A stretch of DNA of 64,000 bases from Tachypleus tridentatus (GCF_004210375.1 NC_134825.1:744001-808000); one strand, 5' to 3'. Counted from the first letter of the stretch, positions 40,230-51,500 are shown. Notes: generated from the letters alone by a model not told the origin. Translations and numbers: made by a program.

Positions 40230-42230
40230 CATATAAGAGACAGTTATATATATACACTGTTTATGTACGAGAAATTACTTATATATATGTACTTCATCTG
40301 TCACTAAGAATTGTTATACATATTTATCTACAGTTCATGTAAGATACGTTTGTTATATGCATATGTTTACAGTTCATGTAAGAGTAATTTCTTATATATC
40401 TACGTTTCATGTATGAGACATTTGTTTTATATATATCTACAGTTCATAAAAGAGACATTTGTTTTATATATATCTACAGTTCATGTAAGAGACATTTGTT
40501 ACATATATATCTACAGTTCATAAAAGACATTTATTACATACCTATTTACTGTTCATATAAGTGACATTTCTGTGATATATATGCCTACAGTTCATGTGAG
40601 AGACGTTTGTCTTATATATATATGTCTGCAGTTCATGTAAGAGACATTTGTTATATCTACAGTAAATATGGAGACTTTTGTTGTATCTACAGTAAACGTG
40701 GAGACGTTTGTTGTATATATCTACAGTTCATATAACAGACATTTGTTATATATGTGTACTGTTCATGTACGAGACTTTTCTTATATATATATACATCTAC
40801 AGTTCTTGTAAGATTTGTTATATATATATCTGCTGTTCATGTAACATACGTTTGTTTTATTTATATTTAGGGTTCACGTAAGAGACGTTTGATTTTATAT
40901 ACCTACAGTTCATGTAAGAGAAGTTTGTTGTATATTTATCTACGATTCGTGTAACAGAAATTTGTTATGTATATTTCCAGTTTGCGTAAGAGACATTTGT
41001 CATATATATGTATCTACAGTTTTTGTAAGAGACATTTCTTATATATATGTTTACCGCTCATGTTAGAGACATTTGTGTTAGATATATATATATACATGTC
41101 ATGTAAGAGATATTTGTTTTAGATATATTAATACATGTCATGTAAGAGACATGTGTTTTAAATATATAGATCAAGTAAGATACATTTGTTGTATATACAT
41201 CTACTGTTCATGTAGGTGATATTTGTTATATGTACATATCTACATCTAATGTAAGAGATATTTGTTATATATACGTATCTACAGTTGATGTAAGAGACAT
41301 TTATTATATATATAACCACAGTTCACTTAGAGGCATTTGTTTTGTGTATATATCCACAGTTCAAGTGAGATAGATTTATATATATGTCTACAGTTCGTGT
41401 CGGATACATTTGTCATATATATATCTACACTTTATGTAGAGACATTTGTTATATATATCTACAGTTCTTTAACAGACTTGTTATATATATATATAGCTCA
41501 TGTAAGAGACGTTTGTTTTATATATGCCTACAGTTCATGTAAGAGACGTTTGATTTGTAAATATATCTGCAGTTTATGTAAGAGACGTTTGATTTGTAAA
41601 TATATCTGCAGTTTATGTAAGAGACGTTTGTTATATAAGTATCTGCAGTTCATGTAAAAACATTTGTCATATATATGTATGTACAATTCATAAAAGAGAC
41701 ATTTGTTATATATTTATCTAATGTTCATGTAAGATAAGTTGTTTTATATATCCGAAGTTCATGTAGAAGACTTATATATGGAAAGTTTATACGGTAGATG
41801 TTTTTTTATACAGGTACAGGTATGAGGAATATTTTTGGTTTATATATTATTAATTCGTGTTTGAGACGTGTGTTGTATTGTGTATATGCATAACAACTCT
41901 TATTCCAGACGTGTGTTTCGTACGTATGTAAAGTAACCATTGGAAACTGTGTGTTATATACTGAGTCTTAACGTGGTTGATGTGTGTTCTCTACTTCCTT
42001 AAAGTCGTCTGAAAACCTTAGTTCTATGTATTGAAAGTTCACGTAAGAAGAATACGTGTGTTTTATATACCCGGTGTTGTAGAGTTCATGTAATAGGTTT
42101 GTTTTTTATACAAGCATTTCCTTTAAGATACGTGTGTTAACATGTCAAGTCTAACCTAGAGTTCATGTTGTAAACGTGTGTTTTATATATCCAATCTAAT
42201 CTAGAGATCCTTGAGACATGTTACGTTTTG
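39740..42230. repeat. Diverged 36-bp repeat domain, right flank
   Basis: The same CTACAGTTCATGTAAGAGAC family resumes after the Tc1 element with TA-tract length variation. It decays towards 41750-42230, where only scattered TTCATGTAA and TTTATATATCC fragments remain. Short open frames here are repeat translations. Confidence 0.9.
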
Positions 42231-42302
42231 CTTGGATTTAATTATCATCGTAATATTATAATGTTCGTGCTTTGTAAAGAAACATACAGCTTTATATAGA
42301 AC

Positions 42303-42308
42303 TTTATT
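42303..42308 (-). terminator. Polyadenylation signal AATAAA of the DM9 gene
   Basis: A minus-strand AATAAA about 130 nt after the TAA stop at 42436-42438. It is the first canonical signal downstream, so it is the likely 3' processing signal. Confidence 0.6.
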
Positions 42309-42435
42309 ATCTCTTACTTAACAAACAATTAGTTTTCCATTATGAAGGGTTACGATCCTAAGAGATTATCAGATTACGATCCACAGATGTAAGAAATTGA
42401 TCATTCTTCACTGTAAAAACAAATCTTATTTTTCT

Positions 42436-42687
42436 TTAAAAATTGACTGATTTTACGACCAAGATTTCATAATCCTGATAAGCATGTTCTTGACCTCCGT
42501 ATGCGATGTAAAGAACACCGTGGCTGGGATGAACTTTACCAATCGTTATAGCTCCCTCGTGCCATGTACGCCCTATGTATAATATCTCTCCATCAGCGGT
42601 GATTCCCCCTTGAACAGCTCCCGTGGGGATCTCACTCCCAGAAGAGTGAATCCAATCCAATCTGGTTCCGTGTAGATTAACTAGAAC
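42436..42687 (-). CDS. DM9 gene exon 3 (terminal)
   Basis: Acceptor CATGTGCAG precedes GTTCTAGTT. The 83 codons give residues 77-159, the second DM9 repeat, ending KSVNF and TAA. The first residues, VLV, complete the DYQ-VLV strand split by intron 2, which supports the junction. Confidence 0.93.
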   Translation of the reverse strand, partial: VLVNLHGTRLDWIHSSGSEIPTGAVQGGITADGEILYIGRTWHEGAITIGKVHPSHGVLYIAYGGQEHAYQDYEILVVKSVNF

Positions 42688-45600
42688 CTGCACATGAGAG
42701 TAAAAATCTCAGTTTATTCTTAGTTAAGTAGCTTTATTAACTCTTAAAGTAACTTACAAGGACAACAGAGCGTTTCACAATAGTTATGTAACGTTGTTAA
42801 GGAAAGTGTATGTTAATTTAACATGTGTTCAGTAGTCTATAAGTAATATAACACACTTAACACAGACTATTCATTGCAAGTAGAAGTTAACTGACAAAAC
42901 GTAAGTCCTTGTAGCTGCCTCAAGGCACTTCCTGAACTAGATGTCTAGTGACTCAGCCATCAAACTGGTTAAAGGTATGAATCAAAACTTTTGAGTTAAA
43001 AATACAAGGAAAGGTTTTATCACAATCTATTATTGATTCGGAAGATTCATATTTGTAGCTGTGGATTAGGTGTTTGTCTCAAGTTAACTTGGTTTTTCTT
43101 TCAGTCTCTTTGTTGCTGTTATTTTCAGGTTGCTGTGATGGGAGAGCTTGTTCGCCTCAGAACATTGAGCACTCTAATCTTTTGCTGGTAACAACATTGG
43201 TGTTGTTGGATATCTGTCTTTGGGACAAACTATCTCTTCTAATACAAATCTTCCCTTCAGTGAAATGTATTGGTGATCAAAATGACAGCACAGTTGATCT
43301 GCACAACGACTGCACGATTTAATATTAATACGATAGGAATGTCAGTAATGTCAGTATTTGGAATTAATATTCTCAGTATGTCGTGATATAAGATACAGAC
43401 TAGTGTATTCCACTAGTTTACAAACACTCTGGGAAACCGAAACGTTACAAAAACTTATTTCACAAGAATTTCTCTGTAGTAAAAAAGGCGTTTTGTATCT
43501 GGCTAACATAGTTCAGATGCAAAGTGTGTCAAGTAGCTTTGATTTATCTACTTAACTGTCAAAAATAAAATAGGTGATAAGATAATATGGATAGGAAGAC
43601 TAACAGATAAGTATGAAAAACCTGTGGTTCTCAGAAAAGCTTATGAAAATAAATATTCACAAAAACTGGGTGTACATGAAAATGATAGGCGGAAGACATT
43701 CGAGAAGTGTTAGTATATAATTGATTTGAATAATTAGATTGTTTAGTCACCAATATATTCATACCAGTGTTTTTCTAAAAGGCACTAGCCGCCCATTCCG
43801 CAGTCAGTTGAAGGTGTAACCATGTTAGGTTAGATTAAAACAACCATCATAAAAAGAAACTAATAGATAGTTTATCCTGCCTTGTATAGTAGTTAATACA
43901 AAGTTTGTTCTGTTTACAAGACAAGTCAGTACATAGTTCATTCCGTTTACTAAATAATTTAATACACAGTTGTCGTGGTTAATACAGAGTTTATTCTGTT
44001 TACAAGACAAGTCAGTACATAGTTCATTCCGTTTACTAAATAATTTAATACACAGTTGTCGTGGTTAATACAGAGTTTATTCTGTTTACAAGACAAGTCA
44101 GTACATAGTTTATCCTGCTTAGTAGAGTAGTTAATACAAGACTCCTCTTGGTATTCAGTCTCACTATGTTTCTAAATTACTTGGTATAAGGTATGACTAT
44201 GTTTATAAATTAACTGGTATTCAGTATGACTATGTATATATGTTACCTCGTGTTCGATATGACTATGTTTATAAGTTACTTGGTATTTGTTATGGCCATG
44301 TTTATAAGTTACTTGGTATTTGTTATGGCCATGTTTATAAGTTACTTGGTATTTGATATGACTATGTTTATAAGTTACTTGGTATTTGTTATGGCCATGT
44401 TTATAAGTTACTTGGTATTTGTTATAGCCATGTTTATAAGTTACCTGGTATTTGTTATGGCCATGTTTATAAGTTACTTGGTATTTGTTATGGCCATGTT
44501 TATAAGTTACTTGGTATTTGTTATGGCCATGTTTATAAGTTACTTGGTATTTGTTATGGCCATGTTTATAAGTTACTTGGTATTTGATATGACTATGTTT
44601 ATAAGTTACTTGGTATTTGATATGACTATGTTTATAAGTTACTTGGTATTCAGTATATTATGTTTATGAGTTACTTGGTGTTCAGTATATTATGTTTATA
44701 AGTTACTTGGTGTCCAATAAGACTCTGTTTATATATTACCTGGTATATGTTATGACTATGTTTATAAATTACTTGGTATTCATTATGACTATGTTTATAA
44801 GTTGCCTAGTATATGCTATTACTATGTTTATAGATTACCTTGTATTTGGTGTGACTGTGTTTATAAATTTTCTGGTATTCAGTATTACTATATTTATAAA
44901 TTACCTGATATTCAGTATGGCTATGTTTATAAGTTACCTGGTGATCAGTATGACTATGTTTATAAATTACCTGGTGATCAGTATGACTATGTTTATAAAT
45001 TACCTGGTGATCAGTATGACTATGTTTATAAATTACCTGATATTCAGTATGGCTATGTATATAAATTACCTGGTGATTAGTATGAATATGTTTATAAATT
45101 ACCTGGTGATCAGTAGGAATATGTTTATAAATTACCTGGTGATCAGTATGACTATGTTTATAAATTACCTGGTGATCAGTATGAATATGTTTATAAATTA
45201 CCTGGTGATCAGTATGACTATGTTTATAAATTACCTGGTGATCAGTATGACTATGTTTATAAATTACCTGGTGATCAGTATGACTATGTTTATAAATTAC
45301 CTGGTGATCAGTATGACTATGTTTATAAATTACCTGATATTCAGTATGGCTATGTTTATAAATTACCTGGTGATCAGTATGACTATGTTTATAAATTACC
45401 TGGTGATCAGTATGAATATGTTTATAAATTACCTGGTGATCAGTATGACTATGTTTATAAGTTACCTGGTGATCAGTATGACTATGTTTATAAATTACCT
45501 GGTGATCAGTATGACTATGTTTATAAGTTACCTGGTGATCAGTATGACTATGTTTATAAGTTACCTGATAATCTGTATGACTGTGTTCTTCCCCTCCCCA

Positions 45601-46082
45601 TGGTACATAGACGCATCCATGAGAAGGATGAAGTTTGCCCGGAACAACATCACCCTCATGGTTTGCTCTTCCAACATAAATTGGTTCACCCGAATCCTCT
45701 CCACCTTGCACTGCTCCATATGGCACATGTCCTGCTTGACCATCCATCCATTCAGCGACAGTCTTATAATGAAGAGCTGTAGAAACACAAACACGTTATC
45801 CTGTAGTCCATGTTAGAAATATCTAGTCACTGAGATCTGTAAAATGTCAGCTTTACCAAGTAGTCATTATTTGCTTAAATTTCTGATATATAATTAACAT
45901 TTTTGTGGTATCTAGTGATGAGTATCAAAGTTCTTGTATTATACAGTATGTTTTGAATTACAGCTAAAAGTTAAATTGAGTATCAAAGTTCTTGTATTAT
46001 ACAGTATGTTTTGAATTACAGCTAAAAGTTAAATTTCAAAATAATCAGGTAGAATGAAATACTTACCCCCACATTGAGCCAT
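42436..46082 (-). CDS. Two-repeat DM9 (DUF3421) protein, complete, three exons
   Basis: Joined from 46082-46067, 45776-45565 and 42687-42436. Phases agree at both junctions: G|CT restores an Ala, and the second junction is phase 0. The product has 159 residues. Repeat 1 (about 15-76) and repeat 2 (about 88-153) each have W, then PxGAVQGG, GE-I-Y-GR, HEG, GK-HPSHG and YGG/WGG-EH, ending DYQ or DYE. These are the diagnostic DM9 blocks, and the length fits a free-standing DM9 protein. Relatives include insect DM9 proteins and a mannose-binding oyster lectin, so a carbohydrate-recognition or immune role is inferred. There is no signal peptide, no membrane segment and no aerolysin-type pore module, so this is not a full natterin. 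The start ATG has G at -3 and +4. Intron 2 carries an unusual array of splice donors. Confidence 0.93.
42688..43869 (-). other. DM9 intron 2, unique 3' part
   Basis: Single-copy intron sequence. A plus-strand stretch at 43074-43322 is open but begins at TTG and looks like chance. Within it, 43129-43187 is bounded by a good acceptor (TTATTTTCAG) and a moderate donor (CTG|GTAACA) and reads VAVMGELVRLRTLST and onward. It is noted only as a weak antisense exon candidate. Confidence 0.6.
43870..44139. repeat. 86-bp higher-order repeat of about 29-bp units
   Basis: Identical 86-bp blocks start at 43911, 43997 and 44083 (TGTTTACAAGACAAGTCAGT each time). Each block is made of three diverged units of about 29 bp. 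It lies inside DM9 intron 2. Confidence 0.9.
44140..45597. repeat. 33-bp minisatellite derived from the exon 2/intron 2 boundary
   Basis: About 44 units. On the minus strand the proximal part (44806-45564) repeats CATACTGATCACCAGGTAAT, which copies the real exon end CATACAGATTATCAG|GTAACT. More than 20 of these units keep CAG|GTAAYT. The distal part (44226-44700) is a homogenised variant reading CCAAGTAACT on the minus strand, a weaker site with stop codons. The array starts inside the exon at about 45597, so exon 2's last eleven codons are themselves the first repeat unit. Confidence 0.95.
45565..45776 (-). CDS. DM9 gene exon 2
   Basis: Acceptor TGTTTCTACAG at 45777 and donor CAG|GTAACT at 45565/45564. 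The 212 nt encode residues 6-76, which are most of the first DM9 repeat. The final codons HSHTDYQ are the seed of the adjacent 33-bp minisatellite. Confidence 0.92.
45920..46035. repeat. 58-bp perfect tandem duplication in DM9 intron 1
   Basis: GAGTATCAAAGTTCTTGTAT begins both copies (45920 and 45978), and they are identical over 58 bp. It is intronic, with no coding effect. Confidence 0.95.
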
Positions 46083-46109
46083 GTCGATATGTAGCGTGGG
46101 ATGAACTCT
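46067..46109 (-). CDS. DM9 gene exon 1 (start codon) and its leader splice site
   Basis: Coding part 46082-46067: ATGGCTCAATGTGGGG, then a perfect GTAAGT donor. Upstream, CTCATAAGTCTTTTCAG ends at 46110, a strong pyrimidine-rich acceptor 27 nt before the ATG. This suggests a separate non-coding first exon farther to the right, so the promoter may lie beyond the neighbouring arrays. The coding part is only 16 nt and is supported by phase agreement with exon 2. Confidence 0.85.
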
Positions 46110-46110
46110 C

Positions 46111-46310
46111 TGAAAAGACTTATGAGAGAGAGGTGGTGTTACCAAATGTTTAACAAACGCTCCACTACTCGTCTTATGTAATAATTAATGTGTTTCTTAT
46201 CTTTATCTGTAGTTGAGAATGAACAGACTCCAAAGTTCAAGAATGTCGACCTTTTCAAGTTATCTGTAGATCCAGCATACAACCTTATCAGTATCTGTAC
46301 ATATTGAGCA
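46111..46310. other. Unique sequence upstream of DM9 exon 1
   Basis: Single-copy. It holds no convincing TATA box at a useful distance from the ATG. A second acceptor-like CATTCTCAACTACAG on the minus strand lies about 140 nt upstream of the ATG. Confidence 0.5.
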
Positions 46311-48815
46311 TGTGAGGGTAATGTATGGAATACTGAGCATGTAAGGGTAAGGTATGGAATAAAGTGTTAGGATAAATATAAATAAGTACCAACTGCAAGT
46401 AATTACAAAGTTTTAATATACAGTAATATGAACGTGTGTAAAACAACGTGTAAAGTTGTGTAAAAATGGACAAGTAATTACAAAGTTTTGATATAGAGTA
46501 ATATGAATGTGCGTAAAACAACCTGTAACGTTGTGTAAAATGGACAAGTAATTAGAAAGTTTTAATGTAGAGTAACATGAACGTGTGTAAAACAACCTGT
46601 AAAGTTGTGTAAAAATGGACAAGTAATTACAAAGTTTTAATATAGAGTAACATGAACGTGTGTAAAACAACCTGTAAAGTTGTGTAAAAATGGACAAGTA
46701 ATTAGAAAGATTTAATATAGAGTAACATGAACGTGTGTAAAACAACCTGTAAAGTTGTGTAAAAATGGACAAGTAATTAGAAAGTTTTAATATAGAGTAA
46801 CATGAACGTGTGTAAAACAACCTGTAAAGTTGTGTAAAAATGGACAAGTAATTACAAAGTATTAATATAGAGTAACATGAACGTGTGTAAAACAACGTGT
46901 AAAGTTGTGTAAAAATGGACAAGTAATTACAAAGTTTTAATATAGAGTAACATGAACATGTGTAAAACAACCTGTTAAGTTGTGTAAAATGGACAGGTAA
47001 TTACAAAGTTTTAATATAGAGTAATATGAACGTCGTAAAACAACCTGTAAAGTTGTGTAAAAATGGACAAGTAATTAGAAAGTTTTAATATAGAGTAACA
47101 TGAACGTGTGTAAAACAACCTGTAAAGTTGTGTAAAAATTGACAGGTAATTACAAAGTTTTAATATACAGTAATATGAACGTGTGTAAAACAACGTGTAA
47201 AGTTGTGTAAAAATGGACAAGTAATTACAAAGTTTTAATATAGAGTAACATGAACATGTGTAAAACAACCTGTTAAGTTGTGTAAAAATGGACAGGTAAT
47301 TACAAAGTTTTAATATAGAGTAATATGAATGTGCGTAAAACAACCTGTAAAGTTGTGTAAAAATGGACAAGTAATTACAAAGTTTTAATATAGAGTAACA
47401 TGAACATGTGTAAAACAACCTGTTAAGTTGTGTAAAAATGGACAGGTAATTACAAAGTTTTAATATAGAGTAATATGAATGTGCGTAAAACAACCTGTAA
47501 AGTTGTGTAAAAATGGACAAGTAATTAGAAAGTTTTAATATAGAGTAACATGAACGTGTGTAAAACAACCTGTAAAGTTGTGTAAAAATGGACAGGTAAT
47601 TACAAAGTTTTAATATACAGTAATATGAACGTGTGTAAAACAATCTGTAAAGTTGTGTAAAAATGGACAAGTAATTACAAAGTTTTAATATAGAGTAACA
47701 TGAACGTGTGTAAAACAACCTGTTAAGTTGTGTAAAAATGGACAGGTAATTACAAAGTTTTAATATACAGTAATATGAACGTGCGTAAAACAACCTGTAA
47801 AGTTGTGTAAAAATGGACAGGTAATTATAAATTTTAAATATAGAGTAATATGAACGTCTGTAAAACAACCTGTAAAGTTGTGTAAAAATGGACAGGTAAT
47901 TACAAAGTTTTAATATACAGTAATATGAACGTGTGTAAAACAACGTCTAAAGTTGTGTAAAAATGGACAAGTAATTACAAAGTTTTGATATAGAGTAATA
48001 TGAATGTGCGTAAAACAACCTGTAAAGTTGTGTAAAAATGGACAAGTAATTACAAAGTATTAATATAGAGTAATATGAACGTGTGTAAAACAACCTGTAA
48101 AGTTGTGTAAAAATGGACAGGTAATTTCAAAGTTTTAATATAGAGTAACATGAACGTGCATAAAACAACGTGTAAAGTTGTGTAAAAATGGACAAGTACA
48201 AAGTTTTGATATAGAGTAATATGAACGTGTGTAAAACAACCTTTAAAGTTGTGTAAAAATGGACAAGTAATTACAAAGTTTTAATATAGAGTAATATGAA
48301 CGTGTGTAAAACAACCTGTTAAGTTGTGTAAAAAATGGACAGGTAATTACAAAGTTTTGATATACAGTAATATGAACGTGTGTAAAACAACCTGTGAAGT
48401 TGTGTAAAAATGGACAAGTAATTATAAAGTTTTTATATACAGTAATATGAACGTGTGTAAAACAACCTGTAAAGTTGTGTAAAAATGGACAAGTAATTAC
48501 AAAGTTTAGATATAGAGTAATATGAACGTGTGTAAAACAACCTGTAAAGTTGTGTAAAAATGGACAAGTAATTACAAAGTTTTGATATACAGTAATATGA
48601 ACGTGTATAAAACAACCTGTAAAGTTGTGTAAAAATGGATAAGTAATTATAAAGTTTTGATATACAGTAATATGAACGTGTGTAAAACAACCTGTAAAGT
48701 TGTGTGAAAATGGACAAGTAATTATAAAGTTTTGATATACAGTAATATGAACGTGTGTAAAACAACCTGTAAAGTTGTGTAAAAATGGACAAGTAATTAG
48801 AAAGTATATACTTAT
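46311..48815. repeat. 75-bp minisatellite, about 32 units
   Basis: Units carry ACAAGTAATTACAAAGTTTT and AACAACCTGTAAAGTTGTGT, with alternation between AACGTGTG and AATGTGCG. The 25-codon period leaves the minus strand open for hundreds of codons (LSIFTQLYRLFYTRS repeats). That is a consequence of the period and is not called a gene. Confidence 0.96.
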
Positions 48816-49880
48816 GATAAAATATACAGGTATATAACAATCTGTAAAATTAAAGTAAAAATAATCAAATAAAGTATAAGTACATAATTATGGTAAAGTG
48901 TTATATAAGTAAAGAAAGACAAGTAAAAAAATAAGGAACAGTAAGGGACAGAATAAACAGTTACATGGTAAAGATGGACAGGAAAAAAAAATAAGGAAAA
49001 GTAAGAGACAGAATAAACAGTTACATGGTAAAGATGGTAGGCAAAAAAAAAATAGAGAAAAGTAAAAGACAGAATAAAGATTTACATGGTAAAATGGACA
49101 AGAAAAGAATAAGGAAAAGTAAGGGACAGAATAAGCAGTTACATGGTAAAGATGGACAGGTAAAATAAATAAGGAAAAGTAAGTGACAGAATAAACAGCT
49201 TCATGGTAAAGATGGACAGGTAAAAAAATAATGAAAGTAAGATACAGAATAAACAGTTATGGTAAAGATGGACAAGAAAAAAAAATAAAGAAAGTAAAGG
49301 ACAGAATAAACAGTTACATGGTAAAGATGGACAAGGAAAAAATAAGGAAAAAGTAAGGGACAGAATAAACAGTTACATGGTAAAGATGGACAAGAAAAAA
49401 ATAAGGAAAAGTAAAGACAGAATAAACAGTTATGGTAAAGATGGTAAGGTAAAAAAAATAGAAAAGTAAGAACAGAATAAAGTTACATGGTAAAATGGAC
49501 AAAGAAAAAAAAATAAGAAAGTAAGGGACAGAATAAACAGTTACATGGTAAAGATGGACAAGAAAAAAATAATGAAAAGTAAGGGACAGAATAAACAGTT
49601 ACATGGTAAAGATGGACAGGTAAAAAAAAATAAGGAAAAGTAAGTGACAGAATAAACAGCTTCATGGTAAAGATGGACAGGTAAAAAAAATAATGAAAGT
49701 AAGATACAGAATAAACAGTTACATGGTAAAGATGGACAAGAAAAAAAAAAAAGGAAAGTAAGGGACAGAATAAACAGTTACATGGTAAAGATGGACAAGT
49801 AAAAAATAAGGAACAGTAAGGGACAGAATAAACAGTTACATGGTAAAGATGGACAAGAAAAAAAGAATAACCATTGCAGT
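48816..49880. repeat. 58-60-bp minisatellite, about 17 units
   Basis: After about 80 bp of transition, units contain GACAGAATAAACAGTTACAT then GGTAAAGATGGACA and an A-rich tract of variable length. The A-tract changes shift the frame between units. Confidence 0.95.
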
Positions 49881-49967
49881 TGTCAAAATAGAGAAGTAAA
49901 GGATTTTTCTCACCTTTATAAAAAAGATTAAAAATGTTCTAAACTTATAATAAAATTAACAATGAAT

Positions 49968-50244
49968 TGTTTGTTTGTTTAGAATTTCGCGCAAAGCTAC
50001 ACGAGGGCTATCTGTGCTAGCCGTCCCTAATTTAGCAGTGTAAGACTAGAAGGAAGGCAGCTGGTCATCACCACCCACAACCAACTCTTGGACTACTCTT
50101 TTACCAACGAATAGTGGGATTGACCGCCACATTATAACTCCCCTACGACTGAAAGGGCGGGCATGTTTGGCGCGACCGTGATTCGATCCCGCGACCCTTG
50201 GATTACGAGTCGAACGCCTTAACACGCTTGGCCATACCGGGCCC
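49968..50244 (-). mobile_element. tRNA-derived SINE, family A, full-length
   Basis: On the minus strand it opens GGGCCCGGTATGGCCAAGCG (box A-like). A putative CTCGTAA anticodon loop (CGU, Thr-like) and the box B-like GGGATCGAATC follow. Then comes a conserved body (CACTATTCGTTGGTAAAAGA) and an (AAAC)n tail. The imperfect flanks AACAATGAA and AACAATCAA may be the target duplication. I recall this family from horseshoe crab sequence. Confidence 0.88.
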
Positions 50245-50290
50245 TTGAACAATCAAAGAATAGTCTTAATCCTTTTAACAAAATGGACAA

Positions 50291-50499
50291 TGTTTGTTTT
50301 TTTTAATTTCGGGCAAAGCTTTTGAGAGCTATCTGATCTAACCATCCCTAATTTAACAGTGTAAGACTAGAAGAAAGGCAGCTAGTCATCACCACCCACC
50401 GCCAACTCTTGGGCTACTCTTTTACCAACGAAAAGTGGGATTGACCGTAACATTATGACGCCCCCACTCCTGAAAGGGCGAGCATGTTTGGTGCGACCG
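50291..50499 (-). mobile_element. tRNA-derived SINE, family A, 5'-truncated
   Basis: The same body and tail as the neighbouring copy, but it stops at CGGTCGCACC, before box B. The tRNA-like head and internal promoter are therefore gone. More substitutions than the neighbour suggest an older insertion. Confidence 0.88.
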
Positions 50500-51025
50500 A
50501 AAAATGGACAATAAAAGAATAGTCTACAAACATTAATAAAATGGACACTGAAAAGATTGTCTCCACACTTATAATAAAACAGACAGTAAAGAATTTCTTT
50601 ACTCACTTATAATAAAATGGACAGTGAAAGAATTGTCTTCACACTTACAATTAAACGGACAATCTTAGGATAATCTTCACACTTATAAAAATGAAAACAA
50701 AAGAATTGTATTCATATTCAATAAAACAGACAAGTAAAGGATTGTTTTCACACTTATAATAAAATAGGCAGCAAAAGGATTGTATTCAAACTTATAATAA
50801 AATGGACAACAAAAGGGTTGTATTCAAACTTATAATAAAATGGACAACAAAAGGATTGTATTCATTTTTATAACAAAACAGACAAAGGATAGTCTACCCA
50901 CATTTTATTAATTGGACACTGAAAGAATAGTCCACTCACTTATAATAAAACGAATAATGAAAGAACAGTGTTTCAGTGATATCGAGAAAAACCACTTGTA
51001 GAGAAATATATATATAAAAATATAT

Positions 51026-51450
51026 ATGTTTACTGAAGACTTGTCTACATCTAATGTCTCTGTGGTAATGTATAATGATGACTCATCTACGTGTAAAACA
51101 TCTGTGGTAATGTATACTGATAACTTGTCTATATGTAAAACATCTGTGGTAATGTATACTGATAACTTGTCTATATGTAAAACATCTGTGGTAATGTATA
51201 GTGATGACTCATCTACGTGTAAAACATCTGTTGTAATGTATAGTGATGACTCATCTACGTGTAAAACATCTGTGGTAATGTATAGTGATGACTCATCTAC
51301 GTGTAAAACATCTGTGGTAATGTATAGTGATGACTCATCTACATGTAAAACATCTGTGGTAATGTATAGTGAAGACTCATCTATATGTAAAACATCTGTG
51401 GTAATGTATACTGATAACTTGTCTATATGTAAAGGAACTGTGTTAATATA
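51026..51450. repeat. 42-bp minisatellite, about 10 units
   Basis: Units contain GTAATGTATAGTGATGACTC then ATCTACGTGTAAAACATCTG, with a second type reading ACTGATAACTTGTCTATATG. The 14-codon period leaves both strands open. The plus-strand frame (156 codons) and the minus-strand frame (223 codons) are shadows of the array. Confidence 0.94.
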
Positions 51451-51500
51451 TAAATGTAAAAACGGCTCGTTTGGGTTGAGAAAATATTTTACGTAGAAGA

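Larger units (their letters stand above)
49890..51010. repeat. 38-bp minisatellite interrupted by two SINEs
   Basis: Units contain ACTTATAATAAAATGGACAA then AAAGGATTGTATTCA. Units are visible at 49890-49967, 50245-50290 and 50500-51010, so the SINEs at 49968-50244 and 50291-50499 were inserted into an existing array. Confidence 0.9.

Noticed and set aside
32191..41657. Y/I/S-rich open frames in the 36-bp domain
   Set aside because: Translations of (TA)n tracts and CTACAGTTCATG units. They are not conserved between units.
43074..43322. 82-codon plus-strand frame with a hydrophobic, signal-peptide-like start
   Set aside because: It begins at TTG, lies inside an intron of a well-supported gene on the other strand and shows no family.
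44226..45816. Plus-strand open frames of 147 and 374 codons (MFISYLVF and MFINYLVI repeats) resembling membrane proteins
   Set aside because: Shadow of the 33-bp minisatellite. The supported coding strand here is minus, as DM9 exon 2.
42436..46082. Calling the DM9 gene a natterin-type toxin
   Set aside because: Only the two DM9 repeats are present, and no pore-forming module is encoded. A recognition lectin-like role fits better.
46413..48840. Minus-strand open frames with LSIFTQLYRLFYTRS repeats
   Set aside because: The 75-bp period is divisible by 3, giving an automatic open frame. There is no other gene evidence.
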